Source of the DNA: Zygnema circumcarinatum
Taxonomy: Eukaryota; Streptophyta; Zygnematophyceae; Zygnematales; Zygnemataceae
Direction: 5' to 3'
NCBI GenBank assembly: GCA_037447605.1
Contig: CM074818.1
Location: 2,400,490 to 2,464,489 of the forward strand
DNA length: 64,000 bases
Positions 1 to 12,865 of the stretch are shown here, piece by piece. The translations under genes and the position numbers were made by a program. The notes under the pieces were generated by a model. That model was given only the letters and a program-made list of their open reading frames with translations, did no database searches and was not told where the DNA came from. Within the stretch, counting starts at the first letter, position 1; each line of letters begins with the position of its first letter.

Positions 1-488
1 GGCAACAATCCTTTGCTAAGATCAGAGCATTCATGTTGCTGAACTGTTGCTCCATGAATGCCATTCATAATACCTGTTGTGAAGTTGTGGCTTGGCGTAG
101 GACTAGTAACTTCATTGCTTGTCTTCTCGACAGTTCCAGCATGGCTACAGTGTTAGATGGAAGTTATAGCTCCCCCTGTTCATGTTTCTCATTATTATTC
201 TGGACTCTCGTACTTTAAGATTCATGAACTAGCGGAGTAAAGATTCATGATAGCGTGGTTCACTATCTGATAGTTCAGACAATAATTCTGCTCTGGTCAA
301 GGTAACAGACGTCTCCCTATGACGTCACGTTAATCCTTGGGGCTCAAGTATGCCTGTATTGTGATGTTTTGTAAATTGCAAATGTTCAACATGTCGAGGT
401 CGTTGACCATATCGACTTTTTGCTGTACGAGTCCTCGAAACCATGGTTTTCAATCGCTGACCTGACCTGCTCTCGTTGCAATTTGCAG

Positions 489-3400
489 TGATGGCGCGAA
501 ACAAAGAGAGAGCAAAGATGTGAAGCGTCATCGTCCTAACCCTAGCGAGCCTCGCATCGATGATTTTCCTATCGAAGGCCGGCGAAAGAATAACCGCGAT
601 GTGCACGAGCCTCCGGAGAAGCTGCCTGCTCCGCTGCATGATGATCCGCAGGATGATGTCAGTGACCTGGAAAAAGAGGTGAGACATTTTTCAACGAGAA
701 AGTTGTTTGGGTTTACTGCAATGCGCAGGAAATTTTGAGGACACTAGTCGTTCGTTATATATTTTTCTGATTCATAAACGGAGACACTTGATGGAAAGTT
801 AGAAAGTCTTCTACTGAGCGGAGTTTTCCTTAAAAATTGACGCGTTTCATTTCGCATTCTCCCTGCAGAAGGAGGCATTGCTAGCGGAAATTCGAAAGCT
901 GACGGACACCAAGACGTTCTTTGAGGTATACATGAGTTACATCCCTGCTTGTTATTCTGATTGCAAGCAAACCTCTATTGGTCCAATGTATGGCCCAACA
1001 CTGGCAGAAAACTCAGCAAATGCCTCTTCCAGACAGTGAGATGCATTATTAGGCTGGCAAGGGAAAGCTTCACACTATAATTATAAGCAGAGGTGGTGTT
1101 GAATCGACTTGACTTTACTTAACACTCCAGTCGAATATGGGTCTAGAGCTGCTTGCAGTCCTCAGTTCAAATTCAGGACGCAGGAGTCGGTAAAAACCGT
1201 TTTTCTTATTTTTGAAAAGTAAGGCGAAAAACATAAGAAAAATGCAGTTTGAAATACAGGATGTGAAGCATGATGGGTTATCATGCTATGATCTTGCAGG
1301 AGAAGTTGGAGCAGACGAGCAAAGGAGTGGAGCAGCTCTCTGCTCGCGCGCATGATCTGGAGTCGCGTTTGAATGGAGCAGAGCAGGACGCGCAGTCGTA
1401 AGATCACTGCTTGTGTTGAACCTTTATTTGTATGTGCTTAGCAAGAACCATATTGAGAAGGAGCCGGGCCCTTCCCACGGCCTGCATGTGTCTCCCAAGT
1501 ATTGGAGTATTTCCAACAGCCACCAATTTTCAATGGCGGTCTCAGAGACAGACCACGGGGTGAGTGATCCTATTGTTGTGTTGGTTTGAGGTTGTAGTGT
1601 GTGGAGATCCAAAAATAAACTAGGTGGAAATGCTAGCACTCGGATTATGTGTTGTGTGCCAGAAAGATGTTGAGAATTAGACTTTGTGGAAGTGTTTGGC
1701 AGTTTTGTAAGCATGAGCTCATTTTATTGACCCCTTTTGTTTCTCGGTTGTAGCCTTCATTGCTGTGTATTTCTGCTCAATTAAGTGATACGTTTTGGGG
1801 TATAAGTGACAGTTACGGAGTCGCTCATACGTGGAGGATGTTGACTTCTCAAGCATTGAATATTGAGTACCTTTTTGACCGATCGATCGGTTATATTCCT
1901 TTGCAGTTTGATAGGCTGGGTCTCTGCATTTCGTCCGTTCTCTCTATACCCTATTCTCCCCCTTAGTTGAGGTCCTGTAAGTGGGAGTTTTTACCTCAGC
2001 TGTGGATCAAAAGTCAAAAGCTATTTCTCGGTAAAAGCAACCTCATAAGATTCTAAGGGGTGCCAAATTTGGCGGTGGAGGCATGTCTCTACAGAGATCT
2101 CGGGAAGGTCCGAAAGATTATTAAAGCAAACCAGCGCCTTGTGCGGGCGCAGGATGACCTGAAGAGGTGGCTCTTTCGTGCCTCAACGCAACTTTTAATC
2201 TTTGAAACTTGAAAAAAGTTTATGCTGCATAGGCTCCGAGTGCTGACGCAATTTACTAGCTTAATGTAGCATGGGGAATGTCAAGGGTTCATTTTTCTCA
2301 TGTAGTATCCCAGAAATGATATAAGAAATTTTAGTTTTGCCTTATCCAACCCAGCTGTTGCTAGGCAGCAATAGGGCATTTGTCCTCGTGGTTTTAGTTT
2401 CTGCATTGAAAATTTGCACATTGGTGAGGAGATCCTATATGCTTTTGCCCTATTACGTTTGGAACCTGCGTTTGGCAATTATTATTTGTACTACAGAACG
2501 CTTTATCTTAAATATATTTTCACTGTGGCATTGACAATTGATAAGTTGGCGATGAAGAAGACTGTGACCGTGTCTTAGTAAAGCCTGTGCAGGTCTCAGA
2601 GCAAGCTGCATAAGATGGCAGAGGAAATGGCTGTGGAGGAGCAGCGGGAGGCGCATTCAAACCTTCTCAACACTACAGACAACAGAAAGACTGCAGGTGG
2701 CACTTCTGGGTTCGCTAGCGGTGGCCAACCTCTGGGAACTGCAGATGAAGAAATTGTTGTTGAAATGTCTCATGGGAGAGATGAGGATGTGCCCACAAAG
2801 GGCAGCGGTTACCATGTGGCTTTGGACCTGAATGAGCGACCACCTGAGAGTGGTACTGATTTCGCTCCTTTCGTTTCCCATTTCCGTCTGCCTTATGCAC
2901 CTACTGGACTGTACCACGTTCCTGTATTGCCAAAAAGTGTCGAGGTTTGTTGATGGACGGTTTCAGTTTTTGGAAAGTTTCCCTACATTACTATTGTTTG
3001 GCTAGTGAAGATGTGTGGGCTTGTGTGTGCTTAGCTAGGATTTGATTTGGTTCTCTTTGATTAAACGCTAAAGTTTGAACATGCTGTTGGGAAGAAGATG
3101 ACACCATTTGAAGCCGTGATGTTCACCCTCCATCCGTTCTCTCCTCTCCACCTTCTTTGTTTAATGTTTGCAGGCGTTGAGCTGAATGGTGCGGATCATC
3201 GTTCCAGTGATCAGGTTGCTGGGATTCGTACTCACAGCGACTTTCACCCCGAGGAAGTTGAGGGTGGGAAAGGAGGAAGGTCCAACGCGTTGGCCAGAAG
3301 AGACAGGGAAGTGCGTGAGTATGCGCCCCAAGAAAGGAACTCAGATGGACAGACTCACAAGGTATGTGCCATCTTTACTTCAGGAAGTAGTGTTGGGATC

Positions 3401-4341
3401 AGCAGTCCCTTCTATGAGATGAGTTCTACAGGGTTGCTCCGCGTCTTACGAATTTGAACATCTGAGATGACTCTGAGAAGACATATTGGCTGTTTTGTTT
3501 AAAACATTTTAAACATTAACATTATTATTATTATTACATTAAACATTATTAAAATTGATTAGAAGACTCGATCATAAGGTCCATCCATCTGTGCCTGCAC
3601 CCGTTGGAAACCAGTTTGAACTGTGTATTGTGCTCGTATTCCTTGTTGGAATTTAGGATTTCTAGGGATTTGTCACGAGTCGCGCCCCCTTGCAACAAGC
3701 TGCAATACTGTGTGCTGCTCAGCTTCTGATTCTGTTTTGGGCTTTGTGGGATACTGCTGCTGTCTCCAGACAGTCATTTGCAGAAGAGAGAGAATGTTAA
3801 ACATTTTGTCTGCAATTTGTCAATACAAACCTTGTTCTTTTATTAGTCTTCCGGCTAGCTACGAAGTGTAATAACACTTTTCTCTCTCTCGATACTGTAT
3901 GTTCGTCTTCTCATCGTGCAGGGAAATTACATTGATTCTGTTCCTGGCTCGGGTCCGATGGAGATAGGAGAGGGAAGGTCGATCCTAGGGGAAAGGAGGA
4001 TACATGCAACAAGGGAGAAAAAAATTCTCCCACGAGTTGAGGGAGGTGATTACAAAGAACAGGTCAAGGTTGCTCTTGATGTAAGTGCTTCCGCCCCTTA
4101 CCTGCATTACACTCGCTGGGATGTCCTCTATTCCGCTTCACTGTGATATTTTGAACAGCGTCTCCTTCCTTGGGTTTTTAGACTTCTTCTACCAGCTACA
4201 TTCGTTGAGAAGCCTTGCCTCTTGTCGTTCGTAGCATTGGAAAGGGCGTTCGCTGATGAGTCGTTCCTTCTGTTCCATTTGCAGGACATGCACAACCAGC
4301 TGGATGATGACGTTGACATCGTCGCCCTCCAATGCGACTGA
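489..4341 (+). CDS. 3' part of a coiled-coil protein (5' end outside window)
   Basis: I read eight exons: 489-678, 869-925, 1300-1397, 2095-2166, 2593-2944 (or ending near 2936), 3174-3361, 3922-4080 and 4285-4341 (TGA). The first begins after an acceptor (TTTGCAG) in mid-codon, so the start codon lies upstream of this window. Phases join except at 2944/3174. There a donor a few bases earlier (AAAAA|GTGTCG) restores the frame. The product has a charged N-terminal segment, then a coiled coil (KEALLAEIRKL, EKLEQTSKGVEQL, DLGKVRKIIKANQRLVRAQ, SKLHKMAEEM), then a polar low-complexity tail rich in Glu, Arg and Gly ending DDVDIVALQCD. The coiled-coil block recalls the C-terminal part of plant CCCH zinc-finger proteins of the C3H13/C3H40 sort, but no zinc finger is inside the window and this assignment is weak. 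No catalytic motif is visible. A nuclear or RNA-binding role would be inference only. Confidence 0.6.
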
Positions 4342-5489
4342 CTCAAGGGGCTCAGCTCAACCCAGCCTCGCCACCACCTTCAAATCCTCCTCTTGTGCGG
4401 CCCGTTTGCCGCCATCCTCAGATAAATTTTAGTGCTCCGCTTGTCCACCTCCCCCTGCCGCTGTCGCCTTAACAGTGTCACAGAGCAGACAACGGGATGT
4501 CGGCTCTGTCACTTGTTCATTGGGCAGTGGAGGCTGCATTGCTGCGACTGTCGGATGTTCGGCATTTTGCATTCAGCAGCCAGCCCTAGTACCGAAAGGA
4601 GAAGGAATGTGCTGTCAAGATGCGGCCCTTAGCGCGAGCACGAGTTTCCATTAGGCTTTGCTTTGAGGAGATATGGATATAACGAGCTTGAACTGAATGG
4701 AACATTGTTTGCGGAAGGAGCTGCTCTACTTGACCTTGCCTTAACGGAGATCCCTCAAGCGGTGCGTGTCCGCTCACCGGTGTATGATGTTACGCGCGAT
4801 GCCACTCTACGCGTCCCTTTCTGGAGAGGTGATGTGAAGATGGGTTGTTGCCCTCTCCACCACTGTTGCGCTTCATCCCCATTGGCTGTTACTGCCCTCT
4901 TTCGGCGTCGCCCCCTGTCTGCATTACCCCCAGCTGCGTCTGCCCGCTGTCTGCATTTGCCTGCTTGCAAACTCTGCAATGAAGCGAAGGCAGTCACCCA
5001 CGTGGCAGACAGCAGCTCACGGTTCGGCAGGGGCAGCTCTCGGCTGCCGCCCGTTTTGCAGCCGACCAAACACCTTCTCATCCGTCTGCTCGGACTGAAA
5101 CGAGTCTTTCATCGGCTATGTTGCAGACAGACTGTCGTTTCAGCAACGTTCCTAAGAGATGCGATGGATGACAGTCACTTTTTCTATCACTATCTTAAAA
5201 TGAGCAGCATTGCTAACCTTATTTTCCGCTTCCACATGCGGCCATGCCGAGACAAAATAAACGCCATACCAAGATGGCGCACCAACAATCCATTCCACGC
5301 TTTAGTCTGAAACAGCGGCTTGCCGCACCGCTGTGCACTATCCGTCCTAGCTCCAACTAATCGCCATTGCGGGTCAAAACTTGCGTGAGTTGAAAAGCTT
5401 TTCATCTCCACCTCATTCCCGACAGGTGGAGAGCTTACGTTTAAAAAAGGAAAGAAAAATAAGTAAGAAAGCTCAGGCATGGGGTCCCA
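4342..5489. other. convergent intergenic spacer
   Basis: The spacer lies between the stop of the coiled-coil gene (+) and the stop of the TBL gene (-). It should hold both 3' UTRs. Reading frames here have no recognisable protein and no matching splice signals. I see no RNA gene or repeat. Confidence 0.6.
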
Positions 5490-7836
5490 TCAGAGCGCGA
5501 TGCGACCCAGTGCAAAGTTGTAGAGCGCCTCCACCCACATGTCGGGCACGCCCCCCGCACACCAATGCGTGCAGTCGTCCTTGGCACCCGGACCCAGCTT
5601 GCCGCCTGCACACACACCACAACCCGTCACTCCCTACGTGAGGGCACAGGCAATCTCTCTCTGCTTGCAACTGCTTCCGAAATTGCATAAATTGGCAAAA
5701 AATGTATACAGTTTCAGCAAGAGGATTGAGCTCCAGCTTCTTGTGAATGAAGTTAAGCCGTCCCTTGTGTAGCTTCAAAAGCCCCCAGTTGGGCCCACCT
5801 TTGATAAACCAGTTCTGCACTTTTGCGTCCGGACGGTAGAGGCTCGCGGTGGTGACGTCGAGCAGCTTCAGCGGCGTCTTGGCGGCCTTCTTCTGGAGAG
5901 CCAGAAGACCCAAAAACTCCTTCCCGATCTGCCCCACCTGCGTGCTTCTTCCAACCCGATCAGAAGCACTTCAAATTCAAACAAACAAACAAACAAACAA
6001 ACAAACAAAACAGGGCACACATCGCAGGTGCGGGCACAGATACGGACCTGGTTGGAGTTAAGAATGGTGTTGGTTTCGCAGAAGGAGCCCTTTGCGGCCA
6101 CTCCCGTAGGCAGGTTGTAGAGAGTGGGAGAGGCACTCAGCAGGACGGCCGAACCCTTAAAGTTGATGGTCCGCAAGTACTGCGATATGGTGGCAAGACC
6201 CATCTCGTAGGCTTGCTGGTTGGTCAGTCCCTGCAGCTGCTTGCTGTTGGAGTACCATACTTTGCTGCCTGTGAACCACCAGCTCGTGGCCTGCACAGAG
6301 AGCCACCCTCTGATGGATCAGAGCAGGGAGAGCTGTGTTACTCTGGCCAAAACGAGGGCTTTCAAAACAGCCACCAGTAAGCAACAATCCCTTCTCTAGT
6401 CGTTACGGAGTAACGGAAGGGGTGGGGGAGAGGAAGGAAAGGAAGGAAAGGAAGGCCCTTTAGTTTTGATTTGGGTTTTGATTTTCGTCAACCTGGAAGA
6501 CGATGACGTCCACGAGGTTGGCGAGTTTCCCCCAACCCGGGTCCACTGCAGCAAGGTTCACGTTGTTCGCGCTTGAGCCGGGTGTAGGCGGAAGATTCTC
6601 CACCATGAAGCGGGAAAAGGTTTTGATTATGAAGAAGTTCTTTCCGGGATACTGCAACGCTGAGAGAGAGAGCACTGTAAGGACCCTAAAATGCGCGCCG
6701 TGCTCACCAAAGAAAAGCGCAAAGTCAAGGTCAAGGTCAGCCGACAGCAGCTAAAGGTATTGCTGTTGAAGGCGCCATAGCCAAGGGGTTGGCAGGGAGG
6801 AGAGGAGGGAGAGAGAGAGAGAGAGATGGGAGAGATGTCGGAGGCACCTCCTGCCCTCTGAGGGTAACACCGGAGATCGTCTGCTTCCAGGCTTTGAGTT
6901 TAACGCTGCCCGAATTCACGATGCAGGAGAAGGAGTCGCCGAAGTTGGTGGCAAGAGAGTCCCCCACGATGAGCACCTTCTTGTTTTGAAACGTTTGCGC
7001 CATCTTTGCGGCAGAAACGGAGTCCAGAGAGCAACCGGATGGCTGCAAGCCGGCAACAGAAGGTGGCGGTAAAGCGGAAGAAAAGAGAGCATAGGAGCAT
7101 GGAAAAAGGGCGGAACAGAACCCAATTTGGATGCAAATCTTACCCTCCAGCTCTGCTTCTGGAAGTTCAAATTGGGTCTGGAATTTCCCTGGCAGTTAAA
7201 GTTGGTGCGCAGGAATGGGCAATTGCTTCCAGTGTATAGAGGCTTCGTGTTGTCCGCCTGCCATGAGCCTAATGTGAGGTTGCACAGCATCCCTACGGAT
7301 AGAAAAAGCTCCCCCACCCAGGGATGCAGGTTTTGGATAAGCAAGGATGGAAGACTGAGCACTACAGAATCTGATCCTGATTGGGTCAGTCTATGTGCTA
7401 AAAAATCAGATTAAAGGTGCTCAGTCAGTAGGGCCCGATCCGTTTTATAAGTATTGGCTTCTCACACGAAAGTAAGTCGTACAAGAACTGACAAAACCAT
7501 GAAAGACATGCATGAGAGATTATCTCCCTACGTTTCGTTTGAAAAAGCTTCGTCTTTTCATTGGTGCTGGCACAAAGTGTTCGTCATGAAAACGAAGTCT
7601 ATTGAAACTTAACATAGATTGAGTGTTCATATTCAATGCTTCTTACTTTCACCAGTGTCAGCAATGCAAGGCACAAGCGCGGCATTCAGACTTCCAGCTC
7701 GTTCCCAATAAGCCACTCCGAGTTTGCTGGCAGGCTACCGCTTGCCGCGGGCAAAGGACATAGTTTCACCTTCCAGGGGAGTGCAGCCCAGCAGGAAGAG
7801 CGCTGCCAAAAGGGCCGTCCACACGATCCCGCCCAT
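5490..7836 (-). CDS. TBL family (DUF231/PC-esterase) polysaccharide O-acyltransferase-like protein
   Basis: Seven exons, complement(5490-5605, 5799-5937, 6048-6290, 6493-6651, 6848-7042, 7144-7292, 7770-7836), give a phase-perfect 355-residue protein. It opens with a hydrophobic signal or anchor (MGGIVWTALLAALFLLGC). The TBL-domain cysteine block follows (CNLTLGSWQ...LYTGSNCPF...NFNCQGNSRP), then the catalytic GDS motif (VLIVGDSL, residues 99-101), an aromatic VIVFQATSWWF block, and the C-terminal DxxH motif (DCTHWCAGGVPDMW, Asp328/His331). TBL proteins are Golgi enzymes that O-acetylate cell-wall polysaccharides such as xylan, mannan or pectin, with Ser-His-Asp catalysis. The substrate cannot be read from sequence. 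At 355 residues it sits near the small end of the family, with almost no stem between membrane anchor and domain. The start at 7836 is the first ATG of the signal exon. A (CAAA)n tract lies in the intron between the fifth and sixth exons. Confidence 0.9.
5979..6009. repeat. (CAAA)n microsatellite in TBL intron
   Basis: A run of about seven CAAA units lies inside the intron between the TBL exons at 6048-6290 and 5799-5937. It is intronic, so it has no coding effect. Confidence 0.9.
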
Positions 7837-9222
7837 CTGCACCGCACCCAGCTACCATCAAAGAAGGCGAAGGGGGGACACAGGATAAAGAAGAGAGGCA
7901 GATAGAGAGGGGGAGAGAGAGTGAGAGAGGAAATGGTGAGGTAGATTGCGTCTGTTGCCACTCAACTGGCTCTGTCAGTTCACCTCCACCTGCTATTCAA
8001 GAGAAGCAACTGAGCATTATCGCCGAGCTGTGGCAGCATGTAATGCCTTCAAACGATCCAGCAATGCTCCCCGGCCCCCCTTCCGCCTTCACAAGGCTGC
8101 AGCTGCTGCAAGGGTGCTCTACTCACCACGCCGACAGAATGGGAAGCTCCCCGCGCCCTCCCCACCCTTCCCTCCACGCTCTGTATTCACCTGCCCCTTC
8201 CCTCCCTCCCTCTTCCTCTCCCCTCTCCCACTCCCTCTCCCTCTCCCACTTTCTCTCCCACTTGCTCTCCCTTCCCCGCCGTCCGCGGTTCCGGGCCAGG
8301 GCGGCGGCGGCCTCCCTCCCTCCGTCCGTACGGTCAACACCGCCCTGTCACCAGTCCACCGATGATGTCACACTGACGCCAGTAGTCCTTGCCCGCCCGG
8401 TTCCTGTCCTTTGCTGTCCGTACACAAAGCCAATGGCGGACACGGAATAAGCGTGCGAACGTATGACTACGAATACTTTGGCGGGTAGTAACAGTACGGC
8501 CGGATGAGGGCTCAAGTGGGCACTGGGCGGGCGGGCGGGTCCGATCCGGAACCAATGTACGAAATCGTACGGAAAAATTCACACGCGTGAAGTGCTAGCA
8601 AGGAGTTGGCAGGTTTGTTTTGGAATAAAGGTCGTTTTCGGGATGAGTGTGTTATTGCGTGTGGTCGATGAGGGCCCGCGGGCGACTGCCATCCATGCAT
8701 GCATGTGAGGGAGGGAGGGAGGGAGGGAGGGAAGGAGGGCTTCAACGACGACGAGTGAGCAAGTTGTGAACGAAGCAGGACTCGCTCCCACTCTACAGAC
8801 GTGGCCGCCGCCAACACTCGCGCGCCGTTTCAATTTCTCAGAGTTGTCTCGCTCAGCGTTTACGGAATTGCTGTGTGACAGGAGCACGGATTTATGGGGG
8901 GGCCTCCCTGCTGCAGGCAGAGGGCAGAGAGGGCTGTCTGCTTCTGCCATCCAGATCGACCCATGCAGACCATCATACGCCAAATGAGTGGTACTCTTTT
9001 TGAGCATAAAGCAGTGGCGCTGGCTGCAGCACAGGCCCAATGCTCGCCTCATTTTTGTGCGTTTTATGTTTATGTTTTGTATTAAGCTGTGCCCGTGTCC
9101 GCCATTGGCCGCCAGCAGACCGGCGGCAACCGCTTTCGGCTCTATCTATGCAAAGGCAGACAGTCAGGCAAGCAAGCAGGCGAGGGGTTACAGAGCAGGG
9201 TTCAGCTGTGGGTCGGTCAGTT
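7837..9222. promoter_or_regulatory. upstream region of TBL gene with CGTACGG motifs
   Basis: This 1.4 kb lies between the TBL start (7836, minus) and the stop of the glycosyltransferase (9223, minus), so it combines the TBL promoter with the 3' flank of the next gene. It holds CT-rich stretches (8190-8280), a (GGGA)n run at 8706-8739, and CGTACGG palindromes at 8327-8333 and 8566-8572. The same hexamer core recurs in other promoters of this window. Open frames here have no splice context and no family features. Confidence 0.5.
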
Positions 9223-12200
9223 TCATAGCGGCTTGAGCGGGTGGTGATGCCTTGCGCCCCTGCACACGACCTTCAAGCAGGCCAAGTCCTCGTCTAAGTT
9301 CCACAACTCCAACTCTCTAAGGCTTGCTTCTACTGCTGCACTGCTGCTTTCTACGGACGAAGTCTTTTCATATGTTACAATCGAAAGCAGTCTAGAATCC
9401 GTTGCGTTGTCCGTAAGCGTGTACTCGTCTAGCAAGGCAAGCATGGAGTCGTCAATGCGGCCGACTACCAGCTTTGACTGCTCCACCACTTCATACAAAA
9501 GGGCGCCCAGAGATTCTGCAGACTCGCTCTGGTCGCCTTCCGCTGCAGACGCTCTGACCTTCTCTCTCCCCTCACTCTCACTCTCACTCCTCTCCATCTC
9601 CTGCGCTGAAGCTGAGCTTCCCTCCGTTTTAGCTGTCTCTCCTTGTCCAGAAGACGCAAACCCCCTTTTCCAGAGGGACGACTGGAGACCGATCAAAACA
9701 TCGTTGACTGCTTTGCTGCTCTTGAAGTAGAGGAAGCCCCGGTAGTAGTACGCCCCCCTGTCAGCGACCCTCCCTGCAACATCCGCATCTATTAGATGGA
9801 GAGGAAGGGCCGGCGGAGATAGCCATGTGGTGTCAACGCTGGAGAAGACCACGTGGTATCCAAGCTGCAGGACGGAAGTTATGGCTTCCAGCTGCAAACT
9901 ACTATAGACCAACGCAGGCGAAGATGCCAACTCCCTCTGCTCGGAGGGATGCTCCATCTCTTCCTCCTTGTTGGGTTTGTTTGCCAACGATTGCGAGGGG
10001 GAATCCTTCTCTCCCTCCCCCCCCCTGTGAAGGTCGAGGGGACGCACAACAAGCACTGCATGGCCCCTCCGGGAAAGCTCTTGGGCTTCATCTTCTTCGG
10101 AAGTGACAACAGCGTAGTTGAGAACGGGCAGTTTGGTTATTTGGCATAGCCAATTGCTGACCAGGGCAGGAGGCATGCCCAACGCGCTGACCAGCACCAC
10201 TGTTTGGTTGGAATGCAGGGAGGCCAAGAACCCCTCCATGTTCTCAGTCGTGCGTGCAATTCTCCTTGTCAGCACCTCCTGTATGTAACCATGCACAGAT
10301 AACCTATCAGAAACAAGCTTACGTGTTGTGACGTAGACCCTATGGTGGCCGCATTCTGACAGACAGATTGTCAGGGTCTCATCGCGAACAGGAAGGATGA
10401 GACCACAATATATCTCGTTATGCATCATCACCAGCGAGCCGGTTGATGTGACTGCTACTAACTAACCTGAAAGCATAAGTCGTATCGTGGCACGTTCCGC
10501 AAAGGCGGTAGTGTGAAGGGTTCTCCCTCCTCGCCCTTGCGCTCAGTCAGGAGGACAACATTCTCCGAACCTTCTCGATTGTCTCTGAGAAGCAGCAACC
10601 CACTTCACTGTGTGACGACGAGCCATCCAGGTCGGAAAACGCAGTGATAAAGACACCACTTTGCTGCTTCACAAACAGCAGCGAAACTCGAGCGAGCAAG
10701 GGTGTCTATGGCAATGGGAGTCATCATCTAAAGTTATAAACGCGGTTGACGCAGCGTGCTAGCTGATGAGTTTTTAGCTTTCTCATCAGTATTTGCAGCT
10801 GTATTGGCTTCTGCTAGCAGTTCTGTACACATGAAGCTCTGATGTCCATCTTAGAGCTATCAATACCTGAGTGAGATGGCAAACGTCTGCTCATACTCCA
10901 GTTGCGCATACAAGTTGAGATATCCCTTCGCATGCGCAAACTTAATAAACCACGGAATCCATATCTTTTCGCCGTACTTTCTGTACCAGTTGGTGGTTGC
11001 CAAACCCTCCAGGTAAGGTTTTAGGTTGAGCGCCCTCTTCCTGTCATACCAAAGACGGAATTCCCGCCATGGCTGCGGGAACACAAGCTGTCCCCACGAG
11101 CTGATGAGCTGATAAAGAAGCACGCGAGTGCTGTTGGCTACCTGCACAGCGTTGCCTCTTATTCCTACACAGCCAACCAAGAACAAGAACTTATCAGAAA
11201 CTGTTTGGTGTCTATCTGCTCTGAGTACTTTCTAATACGCTTCAAATAAAATGCCTGGACAGAAATGCCATATTTGTAAGGATCTCTTTTAGCTTGGAGT
11301 TCCTTACAGATGCCGAAAACGTACGTTTAAGGGCGGATGTGGTTGCAAATGCATAAGGCTCCTTGACCTCTCAACACCTCACCATCTCATCATCATATCA
11401 TCATCATATCATATATATATATATCATATTATATTATCATTATCATTATCATTATCATTATCATTATCATTATCATCTCTCTTTCTTTTTCTTTACTCTT
11501 TCTCTCTCTCTTGACCTCTTTTTCTCTCTTTTCTTGATCTCTCTTTTTTTCTCTTTTCCTGCTCCTTGGCCTTGGTCTTCTTAGACCGTTTCGAACAACG
11601 TGGAGTGCACCTCTTCAAAGCGCAACAAAACTGCCAAGGAGAAGCGAGGGGAGACTGACCTGGTACGAACTGAGGTCGCTGCAGGCTGATGCCATAGATT
11701 GAAGGGTTAAAATTTGCCGAATCAAAAAAAAAGGTGTTGATAGCCGTTCGTAAAAATCGATAATATAGAGGTGAAACTTCTACATCGTCCTCGATAATAA
11801 GTGCAAACTCATAATCTGATGTGGGCCACCAAGCTTCAATCCACTGTTCCTGTGACCCTACGTTGGTCCGTCTGGATACAGTTGCACTGATAGCAGCATC
11901 AGTAGTCTATTCGTCGTTGATATCGAGTGTCGACTGCCATTTTTTTTTTGGGTTCTCTAGCTGCTTTAACCCAGTGGATACAGCCACAAATAGTTTGTCT
12001 ATTGGATATTTTTGACCTAAGACTATGTGTGCGCAGTGAATAATGATCAATCTTTACTGGAACTTAGAAACAAGGAATCAAACGCTCTATAGTAGCAAAT
12101 TACATTACCTGTAATGGATTTCTTTAGGACCGTGTGGCCAATCAAATGAATCGAGAAAAGCAAGAAGCTCATGCGACTTCTGTAGCTTCTCTTCCAACGC

Positions 12201-12865
12201 AGACGCATTCCCTTCCGTATCATCTCGGAAGTGGTCCAACATAACATAGAGCCTCACTATATCATCATCATAGTACGCAGATCGTAACGAGTTGAGTGAT
12301 CGATTAAGGTAATCTAGCTGCTGGAAAGCAAGCAACTTGATGCGCAGCTGGAAAGGCTGAGGCTTATTATAAACCTTGGTCTGCATCCAGAGGAGGGCTC
12401 ACAGCCCTGAAGGATATCAGCTCATTTATCTGGTGCTCTGTAAACAGGTCCTTCAGGCACGATTCGTGAAAGAAGAAACAGCACGCTGACAGTTCCGAGA
12501 AAAGGACGCCATCCACTGCTTTCCCTCCCTTTCCCTCCCTCTCCCCTCTCCCTCTCTCCTCTCCCTGCCAATACCTTATTTGGCATATCGAGAGTGAGCG
12601 GGAGGGGGCAGACGATGGGCCAGTCGCTCGTCTGCGGCGCGCCCCGCGTCTGGCGAACGACTGTCTCGTGCAGCTCCGCCTGGTGGCCGACCAGCCCCAA
12701 CACGACGATAAGCAGCAGCAGCGAGCCAACCGTCGTAAGTCCCGTCTGCAGCAGCCGCGGCACCTGCAGACCGGCCGGGAGCCGCAACGCTCCATTGCGG
12801 AACGTCGTCATCGTTCGCAGGGACTCCAAGCTTCCCCTCGGAGAGTTGGAACCTGTGCGAGGCAT
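9223..12865 (-). CDS. type II membrane glycosyltransferase, two nucleotide-sugar-transferase-like domains
   Basis: Seven exons, complement(9223-10278, 10323-10355, 10467-10584, 10867-11164, 11660-11871, 12109-12380, 12575-12865), join in phase to 759 residues. After a basic cytosolic tail there is one membrane segment (TTVGSLLLLIVVLGLVG, about residues 43-60), typical of a Golgi type II enzyme. The first lumenal domain begins FQLRIKLLAFQQLDYLNRSL and carries an acidic DXD-like motif (IIEDDVEVSP). Then come ISLQRPQFVPG, SSWGQLVFPQPWREFRLWYD and GEKIWIPWFIKF, a pattern I recognise from plant proteins annotated as 'transferring glycosyl group transferase' (At5g12260 type). The last exon adds a second domain resembling nucleotide-diphospho-sugar transferases of the GT77 kind (LGYHVVFSSVDTTWL...DADVAGR). 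Two Ser/Glu-rich low-complexity inserts flank it. The 33-nt exon at 10323-10355 is the least certain. Acceptor and product are unknown. It shares a promoter region with the FIST-LON gene. Confidence 0.82.
11399..11476. repeat. ATCAT/TATCAT simple repeat in glycosyltransferase intron
   Basis: ATCATC, TA and TATCAT units run through the intron between the glycosyltransferase exons at 11660-11871 and 10867-11164, followed by a T/C-rich stretch to about 11580. It is intronic low complexity. Confidence 0.85.
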
